Positions 41,394-49,825 of a stretch of 64,000 nt of DNA are shown here, in pieces. The notes under the pieces were generated by a model, which saw only the letters and a program-made list of their open reading frames with translations, did no database searches and was not told the DNA's origin. Source of the DNA: Mesorhizobium sp. (GTDB taxonomy: Bacteria; Pseudomonadota; Alphaproteobacteria; Rhizobiales; Rhizobiaceae); NCBI GenBank assembly GCA_004017275.1, contig SAKE01000023.1:23767-87766 (forward strand). The letters are read 5' to 3'. The position numbers and the translations under genes are program-made. Numbering within the stretch: position 1 is the first letter of the stretch; each line of letters starts with the position of its first letter.

Positions 41394-41873
41394 ATGTTTG
41401 AACGCGTTCTGTCGTTTCTCAGGGATTTGCCGGCCAGCGCCGGCACGCAAGCCAGTGCGGACGATCCGCGCATCGCGGCTTCGGCGCTGCTCTACCATGT
41501 GATGAACGCCGATGGCGTGCGCCAGGATGTCGAATGGGAGCGCTTCAAGGCGGTGTTGGCGGAGAGCTACTCGATCAGCGGCGCCGAGCTCGAAGCGCTT
41601 GCCGCCGCCGGCGAGCGGGCCGACAATGAAGCGATCGATCTCTATGCCTTCACCAGTGTCTTGAAGCGCCATCTCGATGCCGATGCGCGCAAGGCTTTCA
41701 TCGGCCTGATGTGGGAAATCGTCTATGCCGACGGCGAGTTGCACGAGCTGGAGGACAACACGGTGTGGCGGGTTGCCGAGCTGATCGGTGTCGAACGCCG
41801 CGACCGCGTCGAGGCGCGCCGCAAGGCGGCGGCGCACGCGCCCGGCGCCATCGGAACATCGAGCGACGAATAG
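41394..41873 (+). CDS. TerB-family protein
   Basis: 159 residues forming one all-helical TerB domain: DPRIAASALLYHVMNADGVR, LYAFTSVLKRHLDADARKAF and GLMWEIVYADGELHELEDNT, where the repeated A-D-G acidic turns could bind metal. No membrane anchor. It follows hemY by 37 bp and may be co-transcribed. Function unknown; tellurite and envelope stress are the family associations. Confidence 0.88.
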   Translation: MFERVLSFLRDLPASAGTQASADDPRIAASALLYHVMNADGVRQDVEWERFKAVLAESYSISGAELEALAAAGERADNEAIDLYAFTSVLKRHLDADARKAFIGLMWEIVYADGELHELEDNTVWRVAELIGVERRDRVEARRKAAAHAPGAIGTSSDE

Positions 41874-41888
41874 GATTTTCGCCTTCCC

Positions 41889-42605
41889 ATGCCGCGCCAA
41901 ACGAGTTCGAAGCCAAAGATCCTGATCGTGCTGCATCAGGAGAGCTCGAGCCCGGGACGCGTCGGCCACATGCTGCTGGAAGAGGGTTTCGAGCTCGACA
42001 TCCGCCGGCCGCCGCTTGGCGACGCCTTGCCCGAAACATTGGACGACCACGCCGGCACGGTGGTGTTCGGCGGGCCGATGAGCGCCAATGACGAGGACGA
42101 GTTCGTCCGCCGCGAGACCAGCTGGCTGGAAATACCACTCCGGGAAAATCGGCCATGTCTCGGCATCTGTCTCGGTGCGCAGATGCTGGTCAATCATCTC
42201 GGCGGCAAGGTCGAGGGCCATGGCGAAGGGCTCGTCGAGATCGGCTGGTATCCGCTGAAGGCGACCGAGGCCGGCAAGCAACTGATGCACTGGCCGGAGA
42301 TGGTCTATCAGTTCCACCGCGAGGGTTTTTCGCTGCCCAGGGATGCGACGCTGCTGGCGACGGCCGAGACCTATCCCAACCAGGCCTTCCGCTATGGCGA
42401 CAATGCCTGGGGCATCCAGTTCCATGGCGAACTGACCAGGGCGATGATGCAGCGCTGGGTGGTGCGCGGCGCGCATCGCTTCGAGCTGCCCGGCGCCCAG
42501 CCCGGCCGCGATCATCTCGGCGGCCGGCTGATCTGGGATATGCATCTCAAGCGCTGGCTGGACGAGTTTTTGCGCACGATCTTCGGCAAGCCGGAAGTGC
42601 GATAG
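41889..42605 (+). CDS. Class I glutamine amidotransferase-like protein
   Basis: 238 residues with the triad of class I amidotransferases: nucleophile Cys in PCLGICLGAQML, His in GIQFHGELTR and a nearby Glu. N-terminal ILIVLHQESSSPGRVGHML and VVFGGPMSANDED match stand-alone GMP-synthase-like amidotransferases. No partner synthase domain is fused, so it may hydrolyse gamma-glutamyl substrates or work with another enzyme. It follows terB by 15 bp. Confidence 0.9.
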   Translation: MPRQTSSKPKILIVLHQESSSPGRVGHMLLEEGFELDIRRPPLGDALPETLDDHAGTVVFGGPMSANDEDEFVRRETSWLEIPLRENRPCLGICLGAQMLVNHLGGKVEGHGEGLVEIGWYPLKATEAGKQLMHWPEMVYQFHREGFSLPRDATLLATAETYPNQAFRYGDNAWGIQFHGELTRAMMQRWVVRGAHRFELPGAQPGRDHLGGRLIWDMHLKRWLDEFLRTIFGKPEVR

Positions 42606-42670
42606 GGCTATCTCTTCGACTTAGAGGCGGATTCAGATTTCAGGTCGATTGGATCTGAACTCATCCGGCT

Positions 42671-42979
42671 CTAGGGTCCGAGCACCGGCCGCAGGAAGCT
42701 GCGCTCATAGCTGAGAATGCTGCGATTGCGTTTTTCCATTTCAAACACATCCAGGCATTCCGGGTCGGCAGCCATGCGGTTGCGATAATCCTCGTAGTCA
42801 GCGAGGCTTGGGAAGCTGAACATGGCATAAGCGATATTGCTCGCTCCTTCGCTCGGAAGGAAATAGCCATGATGGTTTCCGCCGAGGCGATTGACCAGAC
42901 CGATCCAGCGACGGCCGTATTCTTCAAACTCGGCAAGCTTGTACGGGTCAATGACATATTTCAGGTAACAGGTGATCAT
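42671..42979 (-). CDS. NIPSNAP-family protein
   Basis: 102 residues forming one dimeric alpha-beta barrel domain: MITCYLKYVIDPYKLAEFEE, GRRWIGLVNRLGG, YAMFSFPSLADYEDYRNRM. The bacterial function is unknown. AGGAA lies before the ATG at 42979. Convergent with the amidotransferase gene. Confidence 0.88.
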   Translation of the reverse strand: MITCYLKYVIDPYKLAEFEEYGRRWIGLVNRLGGNHHGYFLPSEGASNIAYAMFSFPSLADYEDYRNRMAADPECLDVFEMEKRNRSILSYERSFLRPVLGP

Positions 42980-43030
42980 GGGAGTTCCTGTGCTAGGGCG
43001 AGTATCGTGCTGACCGTCAGCGAGAAAGCA

Positions 43031-44269
43031 TCAATTGCGCCCGGCGAGATGCCGCACTCTGCGCAGTTGCGGGAACAGCACCATCCACAGGCCCGCGACG
43101 GCGATGGCGCCGATGCCGCCGACCACGACGGCCGGCACGGTGCCGATCAGCGCCGCCATCGTGCCGGCGCGGAATTCGCCGACCTCGTTGGAAGCGCCGA
43201 CAAAGACCTGGTTGACGGCGTTGACGCGGCCGCGCACCTCGTCGGGGGTCCACAGCTGGATCAGCGTTTCCCTGATGTAGACGCTGAACATGTCGGTGGC
43301 GCCAAGGAAGGCCAGTGCTGCGATCGACAGCCAGGTGATGGTCGACAGGCCGAACAGCACGGTGAAGGCGCCGAACGACGCGGCGGAGGCCAGCATGATC
43401 ATGCCCGCGTGGTTGCGGAGCGGATGCCCGGCCAGCCAGATGGCGACGCAAATGGCGCCGACGCTGGGCGCCGAGCGCAGCAGGCCGAGACCCCAGGGGC
43501 CGAGCTGGAGGATGTCGCGCGCATAGACCGGCAGCAGCGCCGACGCGCCGGACAGGAGCACGGCGAACAGATCGAGCGAGATGGCGCCCAGCACGATCTT
43601 CTCGCTCCAGATGTAGCTGAACCCACCTAGCAGGTGCTGCACCGTCGGTTTTTCCGTCTCCGTGCGCTGCGAAGGCTTCGGGATGGTGAAGATCAGCAGC
43701 CCGGACACAAGCATCAGGACAGCGGCAGTGCCGTAGGCCATTTCCGCAGACACCCCGTAGAGCAGGCCGCCGGCGACCGGGCCGACGATGGTCGCCGTCT
43801 GCCAGGCCGACGAATTCCAGGCGATGGCGTTGGCGAAATCTTCCGGTGGCACCAGATTGGCGAACAGCGAGGCGGAGGCCGGACCGAAGAAGGCGCGGGC
43901 GACGCCGAACATGGCAAGCACGCAGAAGATCGGCAGCGGCCCGCTGATGCCGCGCAGCGTCAGAAGCAGCAGCGCCAGCGCGCACATCGCCTCCACCACC
44001 ACCGCCAGCGCCATGATCAGGCGGCGGCCGAAGCGGTCGGCGACGACGCCGGTGACCAGCACCAAAAGCAGCGACGGCAGGAACTGGACGATGCCGACCA
44101 GGCCGAGATCGAGCGGGTCACGGGTCAAGTCGTACATCTGCCAGCCGACCGCGACGGACACGATCATGGTGGCGAAAGTGGTGAGGAAACGCGCCGCCCA
44201 ATAGCTCAGGAAGGAGCGGTGGCGGAACGCGGCATAGCGCTGGTCCGGCGAGGTCTGTGCTGATGTCAT
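43031..44269 (-). CDS. MFS transporter, EntS/MFS_3-like exporter
   Basis: 412 residues with about 11-12 transmembrane helices. Motif A variant GVVADRFGRRLIMALAVVVE follows helix 2, and FFGPASASLFANLVPPEDFANA and WTPDEVRGRVNAVNQVFVGA are typical of the MFS_3 (EntS-like) subgroup. This group exports siderophores and small drugs; substrate unknown. No regulator is adjacent. Confidence 0.9.
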   Translation of the reverse strand: MTSAQTSPDQRYAAFRHRSFLSYWAARFLTTFATMIVSVAVGWQMYDLTRDPLDLGLVGIVQFLPSLLLVLVTGVVADRFGRRLIMALAVVVEAMCALALLLLTLRGISGPLPIFCVLAMFGVARAFFGPASASLFANLVPPEDFANAIAWNSSAWQTATIVGPVAGGLLYGVSAEMAYGTAAVLMLVSGLLIFTIPKPSQRTETEKPTVQHLLGGFSYIWSEKIVLGAISLDLFAVLLSGASALLPVYARDILQLGPWGLGLLRSAPSVGAICVAIWLAGHPLRNHAGMIMLASAASFGAFTVLFGLSTITWLSIAALAFLGATDMFSVYIRETLIQLWTPDEVRGRVNAVNQVFVGASNEVGEFRAGTMAALIGTVPAVVVGGIGAIAVAGLWMVLFPQLRRVRHLAGRN

Positions 44270-44418
44270 GAAGTGAGGCCCCGTTGCAGTGGCGTCAGCT
44301 GGCGGGGCACTTCCACGATGGGCGCTGGTCCGGCTGGCGGAACTTTTAGCTCAGTTCGCCGCGGATATGCGTCAAAATCGGTGCTGGATCAAGGAATTTC
44401 CAGCCTAAGGCGCGTCGC

Positions 44419-44446
44419 GACTTTTGAGCGAGATGCATTGGCGCTA
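44419..44446. repeat. Partial family C palindrome
   Basis: GACTTTTGAGCGAGATGCATTGGCG closely matches the right half of the element at 8925-8994. The left half is not recognisable here. Confidence 0.5.
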
Positions 44447-44490
44447 CTGCGTCATGAGTTTCTGGCCGAACGGAGCAATCGTTGACGTTG

Positions 44491-44671
44491 GCGCTGCCCC
44501 TCACTGTCCTGCCGGACATCTCTCCCCGTATAGTGACGGGGAGAGAGGGGCGGGCGGCGACGCCGGCATTCTTCCCGCAACGCTGGAGATTGGCGAAATC
44601 GCCGATGACAGCGCTCCTCTCCCCGTCACTATACGGGGAGAGGATGCCGGCAGGCAGATGAGGGGCGGCGC
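44491..44671. repeat. Palindromic intergenic element, family B
   Basis: 181-bp element with inverted ends (GCGCTGCCCCTCA and TGAGGGGCGGCGC) and the same design as family A: an outer CCTGCCGG core, then an inner hairpin on each side (CTCCCCGTATAGTGACGGGGAG and its inverse). The middle contains GATTGGCGAAATCGCCGAT, itself a dyad. It fills the 468-bp gap between the MFS and aminotransferase genes; no gene is visible in the rest of that gap. Confidence 0.85.
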
Positions 44672-44737
44672 AGACGCTGGCCACTATGAACGGTCGGTGT
44701 GACGCAGTAGCATCAGCCGGTCGGCCGCATGGGAACT

Positions 44738-45838
44738 TTACTGTCGCAGCGCTGCGGAGATGGCGTCGAGGCCGCCTCTCAATTCGGCTTCCGTCGGCCA
44801 GCCAAAACCGACGCGGAAGAAGCGCTTCTCCATCTCGAACCAGTGGCCGGGTCCGACATAGGTGCCATGGTTCTCCAGCAGGTTCACATAGAACCGGTCG
44901 AGGTCGAAGCCGGGATCGACATTGAGGCGCGGGAAGCCAACGACGCCACCTTCGGGCCGCACCCAGTCGACCAGCGGCTCGCGATCGATCCAGGCCTGGA
45001 CGATGTCGCGGCGCCCGGCCATTTCGGGCAGCAGCGTCGCCAGGAAGGCATCCCGGCGCTCCAGCATGCCGCGTGCTATGCCTTCGTCGATGACGCTGCC
45101 GCAGATGCCGATCTGCTCCTTGGCGGCGAGGAATTTCTCCTGAAGGGCCGCATCCCGGGTGATCAGCCAGCCGATGCGGATGCCGGGAATGCCGAAGGCC
45201 TTGGACAGCGACGAGACGCTGATCGTGTTCGGGCTCAGCGAGGCTGCCGTTGGCAGGCGCTTGCCGTAGGAGAGGTCGCGGTAGGTCTCGTCGACCAGCA
45301 GATGACAGTTGCTGCTTTCCGCGAGCGCGACCAGCGCATCGAGCTCGGTTCGGCTCATCATCGTGCCGGTCGGGTTGTGCGGGCAGGTGACGCTGATCAG
45401 CTTCGTGTTCGGCCGCAGCGCCGCCTTGACGCGTTCGACATCGATGGCGAAGCCTTCCTCGAAGGCCAGGTCGACAAAGCCGATGGCGCAGCCGATCGCC
45501 CTTGGGGTTTCGATGTTGGTGGCGTAGTTGGGCCTGATGACGACGAGATGGTCGTTCGCCGACAAAAGCGAGGTCGAGATGATGAACAGCGCGCCGGCGG
45601 CACCGGCGGTGACCAGGACATCATCCGGCGAAACGCCGGCGTCCTGCGCGGCGATCAGCGCACGCAACGCCTTGTCGCCGCGATGCTCACCGTAGAAAAG
45701 CGTGAGATCGGGCAGCGACAGGCCGATGTCGGAGAGTTTTTGGTCGGCGATCGAACTTTCCGAAAGATTGTAGCGGATACGGTCGTAGCCGTACTCTTCC
45801 GGCGCCTCTTTCTCGATCACCATCCTGGTGTAGTTCAT
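44738..45838 (-). CDS. PLP-dependent class I/II aminotransferase
   Basis: 366 residues. The fold-type-I PLP features are present: the Lys aldimine in VSSLSKAFGIPGIRIGWL, CPHNPTGTMMSRTEL, the Asp in LLVDETYRDLSYG and GGVVGFPRLN near the C terminus. The substrate is unknown; it resembles aspartate/capreomycidine-synthase-like aminotransferases. The start at 45838 has GGGGAG upstream; the longer frame overlaps the mucR terminator. Confidence 0.88.
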   Translation of the reverse strand: MNYTRMVIEKEAPEEYGYDRIRYNLSESSIADQKLSDIGLSLPDLTLFYGEHRGDKALRALIAAQDAGVSPDDVLVTAGAAGALFIISTSLLSANDHLVVIRPNYATNIETPRAIGCAIGFVDLAFEEGFAIDVERVKAALRPNTKLISVTCPHNPTGTMMSRTELDALVALAESSNCHLLVDETYRDLSYGKRLPTAASLSPNTISVSSLSKAFGIPGIRIGWLITRDAALQEKFLAAKEQIGICGSVIDEGIARGMLERRDAFLATLLPEMAGRRDIVQAWIDREPLVDWVRPEGGVVGFPRLNVDPGFDLDRFYVNLLENHGTYVGPGHWFEMEKRFFRVGFGWPTEAELRGGLDAISAALRQ

Positions 45839-45880
45839 GGCTCGCTCCCCCAAAGAACCCGTCCGACCCATCCAAGCCAT

Positions 45881-45922
45881 AAAAACATGAAGCCCGCCAA
45901 GGCGATTTCGCCGGCAGGCTTC
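45881..45922 (-). terminator. Intrinsic terminator of the MucR-like gene
   Basis: Read on the minus strand: stem GAAGCCTGCC-GGCG, loop AAAT, CGCC-TT-GGCGGGCTTC with a two-base bulge, then a T-rich stretch (ATGTTTTTA). It separates mucR from the downstream aminotransferase gene. Confidence 0.82.
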
Positions 45923-45970
45923 AATCAATCTATTGGCTCAAGGCCGAACTGTTGGCCAGCGCCGGATTGT

Positions 45971-46432
45971 TCAGGCTGAAACCTTGGCCTTCCTGCCCTT
46001 GGCAGGTGCCTTCACGGGGGCGGCCTTGCGGCCGAGGCCGATCGACTTCGCCAGCAGCGAACGCGAGGCCGCATAGTTGGGGGCGACCATCGGATAATCC
46101 GACGGCAAGCCCCATTTGGCGCGATAGGCGTCCGGTGTCAGGCCGAAATGCACGCCGAGATGGCGTTTCAGGGATTTGAACTTCTTGCCGTCTTCGAGGC
46201 AGATGATGAAATCCGGCGTCACCGATTTCTTGGGGTTGACGGCGGGGACCAGGGGAGCAGCCACCGGGACCACCGGCTGACCGAGCCCGCTTATCGAGGC
46301 GCTGACGCTGGCGATAAGGTCGGCCAGGCCGGAGGCGGGCAAGCGGTTCTTCTCGACATAGGCGGACACGATGTGAGCGGTCAGCTCGAGCAGGTCGATG
46401 TCTTTGCGGGCGCTGTTGCTATCGTCGGTCAC
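45971..46432 (-). CDS. mucR: MucR/Ros-family zinc-finger regulator
   Basis: 153 residues. A helical N-terminal oligomerisation region (DLLELTAHIVSAYVEKNRLP), an Ala/Pro-rich linker, then the prokaryotic zinc-finger domain CLEDGKKFKSLKRHLGVHFG and LTPDAYRAKWGLPSDYP. The second metal ligand is Asp instead of Cys (C-L-E-D), the usual state in MucR proteins. MucR binds AT-rich DNA and silences exopolysaccharide, motility and other genes in rhizobia and Brucella. Rhizobia often have several paralogues, so this may not be the main one. Confidence 0.92.
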   Translation of the reverse strand: MTDDSNSARKDIDLLELTAHIVSAYVEKNRLPASGLADLIASVSASISGLGQPVVPVAAPLVPAVNPKKSVTPDFIICLEDGKKFKSLKRHLGVHFGLTPDAYRAKWGLPSDYPMVAPNYAASRSLLAKSIGLGRKAAPVKAPAKGRKAKVSA

Positions 46433-46647
46433 TCTATTCCTCCGTCTAAAGCGAATGACCTGAAAATCGGATTCGATTTCCGGAAAGGATCATGCGCGAA
46501 ATCAAAATGCTGTGGCGTGATTCGTGCGTCCACGGGGCGAATGGCGTTGTTGTGGCGCGGAATTCCTAGTCGGCAAATCTGCGCAATGCAATGACTTAGC
46601 GTCATTTCACACTTTATTTTGAACAACTATATTAAACAATAACAATA
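46433..46647. other. AT-rich upstream region of mucR
   Basis: 215-bp gap. The part at ~46600-46650 is strikingly AT-rich for this genome (runs such as TTTATTTTGAACAAC and AATAACAATATC) and is the sort of DNA MucR binds, so autoregulation is possible. Nearer mucR, CGGATTCGATTTCCGGAAAGGATCATG-like sequence (46469-46494) resembles a short rhizobial repeat. No gene is supportable. Confidence 0.45.
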
Positions 46648-47352
46648 TCAGACTATCAGCGCTTTGTCGCGCCACAAACGAAATCCGCCTTCGAAGGCGC
46701 GTGAGTTGTCGCCGCGCCTGGAGTCGGCGGGCAATTCATCGAGCTTGTCGACGTTGCCACCGCCGATGACGACATAGTCCGGCTGCATGGCGGCGCGGAG
46801 CCGGTCGACGACGTCGAAGACATATTTGCGCCATTTCTTCTTGCCGCGCTTTTCCAGGCCCCGTTCGCCGACATAATCCTCGAAACTCTTGCCCTTCTTG
46901 TAGGGCAGATGGGCGAGTTCCATCGGCTGGGCGACGTTGTCGGCAATCATCGCCGCACCGAGACCCGTGCCGAGCCCGAGGAACAGCATGCGCCCGCCCT
47001 CGTAACTGCCGATGGCCTGCATCAGTGCGTCGTTGACCACTTTCACCGGTTTGCCGAACGCACCCGCGAAGTCGAATCCAGCCCAGCCCTTGCCGAGATT
47101 GGCGGGGTCGGTCAGCGGCCTGTTGTGGTTGACCGGGCCGGGATAGCCCATCGAGACGACGTCGTAGGGCAGGTCTTCGGCGAGCTTCCTCACCGCATCG
47201 ATCATCTGCTGCGGCGTCAGGTCCGGTCCCGAGTCGGCGCGGCGCTCCGCACCGCCGGCGCTGGTCAGGATCTTGACGTGCGAGCCGCCGATATCGATCG
47301 AAAGCACGATCTGCGCGGTATCAGGCGCTGGTTGCTTTGCCACCTTGGCCAT
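46648..47352 (-). CDS. ROK-family glucokinase, polyphosphate-glucokinase-like
   Basis: 234 residues. ASKHA sugar-kinase motifs: phosphate-1 IVLSIDIGGSHVKILTSAG, VSMGYPGPVNHNRPL, the catalytic Asp in KVVNDALMQAIGSYEGG, LFLGLGTGLGAAMIA and VVIGGGNVDKL. The zinc-binding CxCGxxGC loop of typical ROK kinases is missing. The middle part (LAHLPYKKGKSFEDYVGERG) resembles polyphosphate glucokinases, so the donor may be polyphosphate rather than ATP. Last gene of a GH15-gnd-zwf-kinase operon, 13 bp after zwf; product would be glucose-6-phosphate. Confidence 0.8.
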   Translation of the reverse strand: MAKVAKQPAPDTAQIVLSIDIGGSHVKILTSAGGAERRADSGPDLTPQQMIDAVRKLAEDLPYDVVSMGYPGPVNHNRPLTDPANLGKGWAGFDFAGAFGKPVKVVNDALMQAIGSYEGGRMLFLGLGTGLGAAMIADNVAQPMELAHLPYKKGKSFEDYVGERGLEKRGKKKWRKYVFDVVDRLRAAMQPDYVVIGGGNVDKLDELPADSRRGDNSRAFEGGFRLWRDKALIV

Positions 47353-47364
47353 CGTGTCGTCCTC

Positions 47365-48741
47365 TCACTTCACCGGATCGATCCAGCCATTGGGCGGCCC
47401 GAATCCGGCCATGACGTCCGCCGGACCCCATGTGCCCGGTTCGTAGAGATGCGGCGGCGTGGTGTCGCCCAGCACCGGGCCGACGATGCGCCAGGCCAGT
47501 TCGCTGGCGTCCTGGCGGGTGAACAGCTGGCCGTTGCCGTTCATGGCGTCGCCGATCAACCGCTCATAGGGCGGCATGTCGCCCTTGCTGTCGTCAAGCG
47601 CCGTCAGCTCGACCTGCTCGCCGATCATGTCGTCGCCGGGGGCCTTGCGCTGGGCGCCGATGGCGATCACCACCTGGGGGTCGATGCGGAAGCGGACGTA
47701 ATTCTGGTCGGCGGGCTTGATCGGGTCGAAGACGTCGAGCGGCGGCCGCTTCAGCCGCACCACCACCTCGGTGACATGCACCGGCATGTTCTTGCCGGCG
47801 CGGATGAAGAACGGCACATCCTGCCAGCGCCATGTGTCGACCATGAAGCGCACCGCCGCGAAGGTCTCGACCGGCGAATTCGGCGCCACGCCCGGTTCTG
47901 CGAGATAGCCGGTGAACTGGCCGCGCACGACATCGTCCCTGGTCAACGTGCGGATGGCGCGCAGCACTTGCACCTTCTCGTCTATCAGATCGTCGGCGGA
48001 CCGGCCGACAGGCGGCTCCATGGCAAGCAGCAGCAGGATGTTGAGCAGATGGTTCTCGATCACGTCCCTGATGCAGCCGACATCGTCATAGAAGCGGCCG
48101 CGCCCCTCGATGCCGAAATCCTCGGCCATGGTGATCTGCACGCTCTCGACGAAATTGCGATTCCAGATCGGCTCGAGAAAGGAATTGGCGAAGCGGAAAT
48201 AGAGCAGGTTCTGGATCGCTTCCTTGCCGAGATAATGGTCGATGCGGAAGATCGACTGTTCGTCGAACACCAGGTGCAGGACCCGGTTCAGCCAGCGCGC
48301 CGATTGCAGATCGTGGCCGAAGGGCTTTTCCACCATCAGCCGCGCGCCATGCGCGGTGCCTGATTGCTCCAGTCCCTGGACGACGGTCTCGAACATGGTC
48401 GGCGGCACCGCCATGTAATGCAGCGGCCGCCGCGCGGTGCCGAGCGCGCTTTTCAGTTTCTCGAACGTCGCTCCATCGCGGTAGTCGCCGCTGACATAGC
48501 GCAGCAGCGAGGCGAATTTTGCGAACACTTTTTCGTCGATCTTGCCGAGCGCATTGACGATGCCGTCGCGGGCGCGCGCCTGCAATTGCTTGAGGTCCCA
48601 GGCGTCGAAGGCGACGCCGATCACCGGTTCGGTGAGCGTGCCCTTGGCGACCATCTGGTAGAGTGCCGGAAATATCTTCTTGTGGGCGAGGTCGCCGGTG
48701 GCTCCGAAGAGCACCAGCGTGTCGGATCGTTCCTGGCTCAT
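47365..48741 (-). CDS. zwf: Glucose-6-phosphate 1-dehydrogenase
   Basis: 458 residues. Oxidises glucose-6-phosphate to 6-phosphoglucono-lactone and makes NADPH. Coenzyme motif LFGATGDLAHKKIFPALYQM and active-site RIDHYLGKEAIQNLL with its catalytic His. C-terminal motifs WIDPVK-type end. The start at 48741 has GGGGAG; the longer upstream frame is a shadow of gnd. No pgl (lactonase) gene is present in this operon. Follows gnd by 20 bp. Confidence 0.95.
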   Translation of the reverse strand: MSQERSDTLVLFGATGDLAHKKIFPALYQMVAKGTLTEPVIGVAFDAWDLKQLQARARDGIVNALGKIDEKVFAKFASLLRYVSGDYRDGATFEKLKSALGTARRPLHYMAVPPTMFETVVQGLEQSGTAHGARLMVEKPFGHDLQSARWLNRVLHLVFDEQSIFRIDHYLGKEAIQNLLYFRFANSFLEPIWNRNFVESVQITMAEDFGIEGRGRFYDDVGCIRDVIENHLLNILLLLAMEPPVGRSADDLIDEKVQVLRAIRTLTRDDVVRGQFTGYLAEPGVAPNSPVETFAAVRFMVDTWRWQDVPFFIRAGKNMPVHVTEVVVRLKRPPLDVFDPIKPADQNYVRFRIDPQVVIAIGAQRKAPGDDMIGEQVELTALDDSKGDMPPYERLIGDAMNGNGQLFTRQDASELAWRIVGPVLGDTTPPHLYEPGTWGPADVMAGFGPPNGWIDPVK

Positions 48742-48761
48742 GCGCGTCTCCCCTGTCGCCG

Positions 48762-49775
48762 TCACTTGCCGGCCTTCGGCTTCTCGACATGGCCGCCGAA
48801 GGCATAGCGCATGGCGGAAAGCAGCTTGTCGGCGAATTCGGATTCGCCTTGCGAGGAGAAGCGGTCGAACAGCGCCGAGGACAGCACCGGCGCCGGCACG
48901 CCGGTGTCGATCGCCGCTTTCAGCGTCCAGCGGCCTTCGCCGGAATCCGAGACGCGACCGCCGTAATTCGCCAGGCCCGGGTCGCCTTTCAATGCGCCGG
49001 CGGTGAGATCGAGCAGCCAGGAGCCGATGACGCTGCCGTGCCGCCAGACCTCGGCCACCTGAGGAAGGTCGATGTCGAACTGGTAGTATTGCGGGTTTTC
49101 CAGCGGGCTGGTCTCGGCGTCCGCCGTCCGTTGCCGCTTGCCGGCATTGGCCGACTTCAGGATGTTCATGCCTTCGGCATAGGCGGCCATGACGCCATAT
49201 TCGATGCCGTTGTGCACCATCTTGACGAAGTGGCCGGCGCCGCTCGGTCCGCAATGCAGGTAGCCAAAGGGCGCGGTCCCGGCATCCCTGGACGGATTGG
49301 AGCCGGCATCGGCGCCCGGCGCCAGCGTGGCGAAGACCGAATCGAGGTGCTGCACCGCCACATCGGGACCGCCGATCATCAGGCAATAGCCGCGGTCGAG
49401 GCCCCAGACCCCGCCGCTGGTGCCGACATCGACAAGATGGATACCCTTGCCGGCCAGTTTCGCGGCCTGGTCGACGGCGTCGTGATAGTAGGAATTGCCG
49501 CCGTCGATGATAATGTCGCCGGGCTCCATCAGAGCCGACACCTGATCGATGATCCTGCCGGTGATGGCTGCCGGCAGCATCAGCCACACACAACGTGGCT
49601 TGGCGAGCTTGCCGACGAATTCTTCCATTGAAGCCGCCCCCAGCGCGCCATCTGTCACCAGAGCCGCGACGCTGGCGGGGTTGATGTCGTAGACGACGCA
49701 TTCGTGGCCGTCGCGCATCAGGCGGCGGACCATGTTGGCGCCCATCCGGCCCAGTCCCATCATTCCGATCTGCAT
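48762..49775 (-). CDS. gnd: 6-phosphogluconate dehydrogenase, decarboxylating (short type)
   Basis: 337 residues, the shorter GntZ/YqeC-like class (the long E. coli type has ~470). NAD(P) motif MQIGMMGLGRMGANMVRRLM, then GNSYYHDAVDQA, VGTSGGVWGLDRGYCLMIGG, and the catalytic Lys in HFVKMVHNGIEYGVM. Converts 6-phosphogluconate to ribulose-5-phosphate and CO2; short forms often prefer NAD. Second gene of the operon, 50 bp after the GH15 gene. Confidence 0.93.
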   Translation of the reverse strand: MQIGMMGLGRMGANMVRRLMRDGHECVVYDINPASVAALVTDGALGAASMEEFVGKLAKPRCVWLMLPAAITGRIIDQVSALMEPGDIIIDGGNSYYHDAVDQAAKLAGKGIHLVDVGTSGGVWGLDRGYCLMIGGPDVAVQHLDSVFATLAPGADAGSNPSRDAGTAPFGYLHCGPSGAGHFVKMVHNGIEYGVMAAYAEGMNILKSANAGKRQRTADAETSPLENPQYYQFDIDLPQVAEVWRHGSVIGSWLLDLTAGALKGDPGLANYGGRVSDSGEGRWTLKAAIDTGVPAPVLSSALFDRFSSQGESEFADKLLSAMRYAFGGHVEKPKAGK

Positions 49776-49825
49776 GGTTTCGTCCCTGTTTGCTTGGAGA
49801 TTTGCGGGGTTTATCGAGGGAGGAT

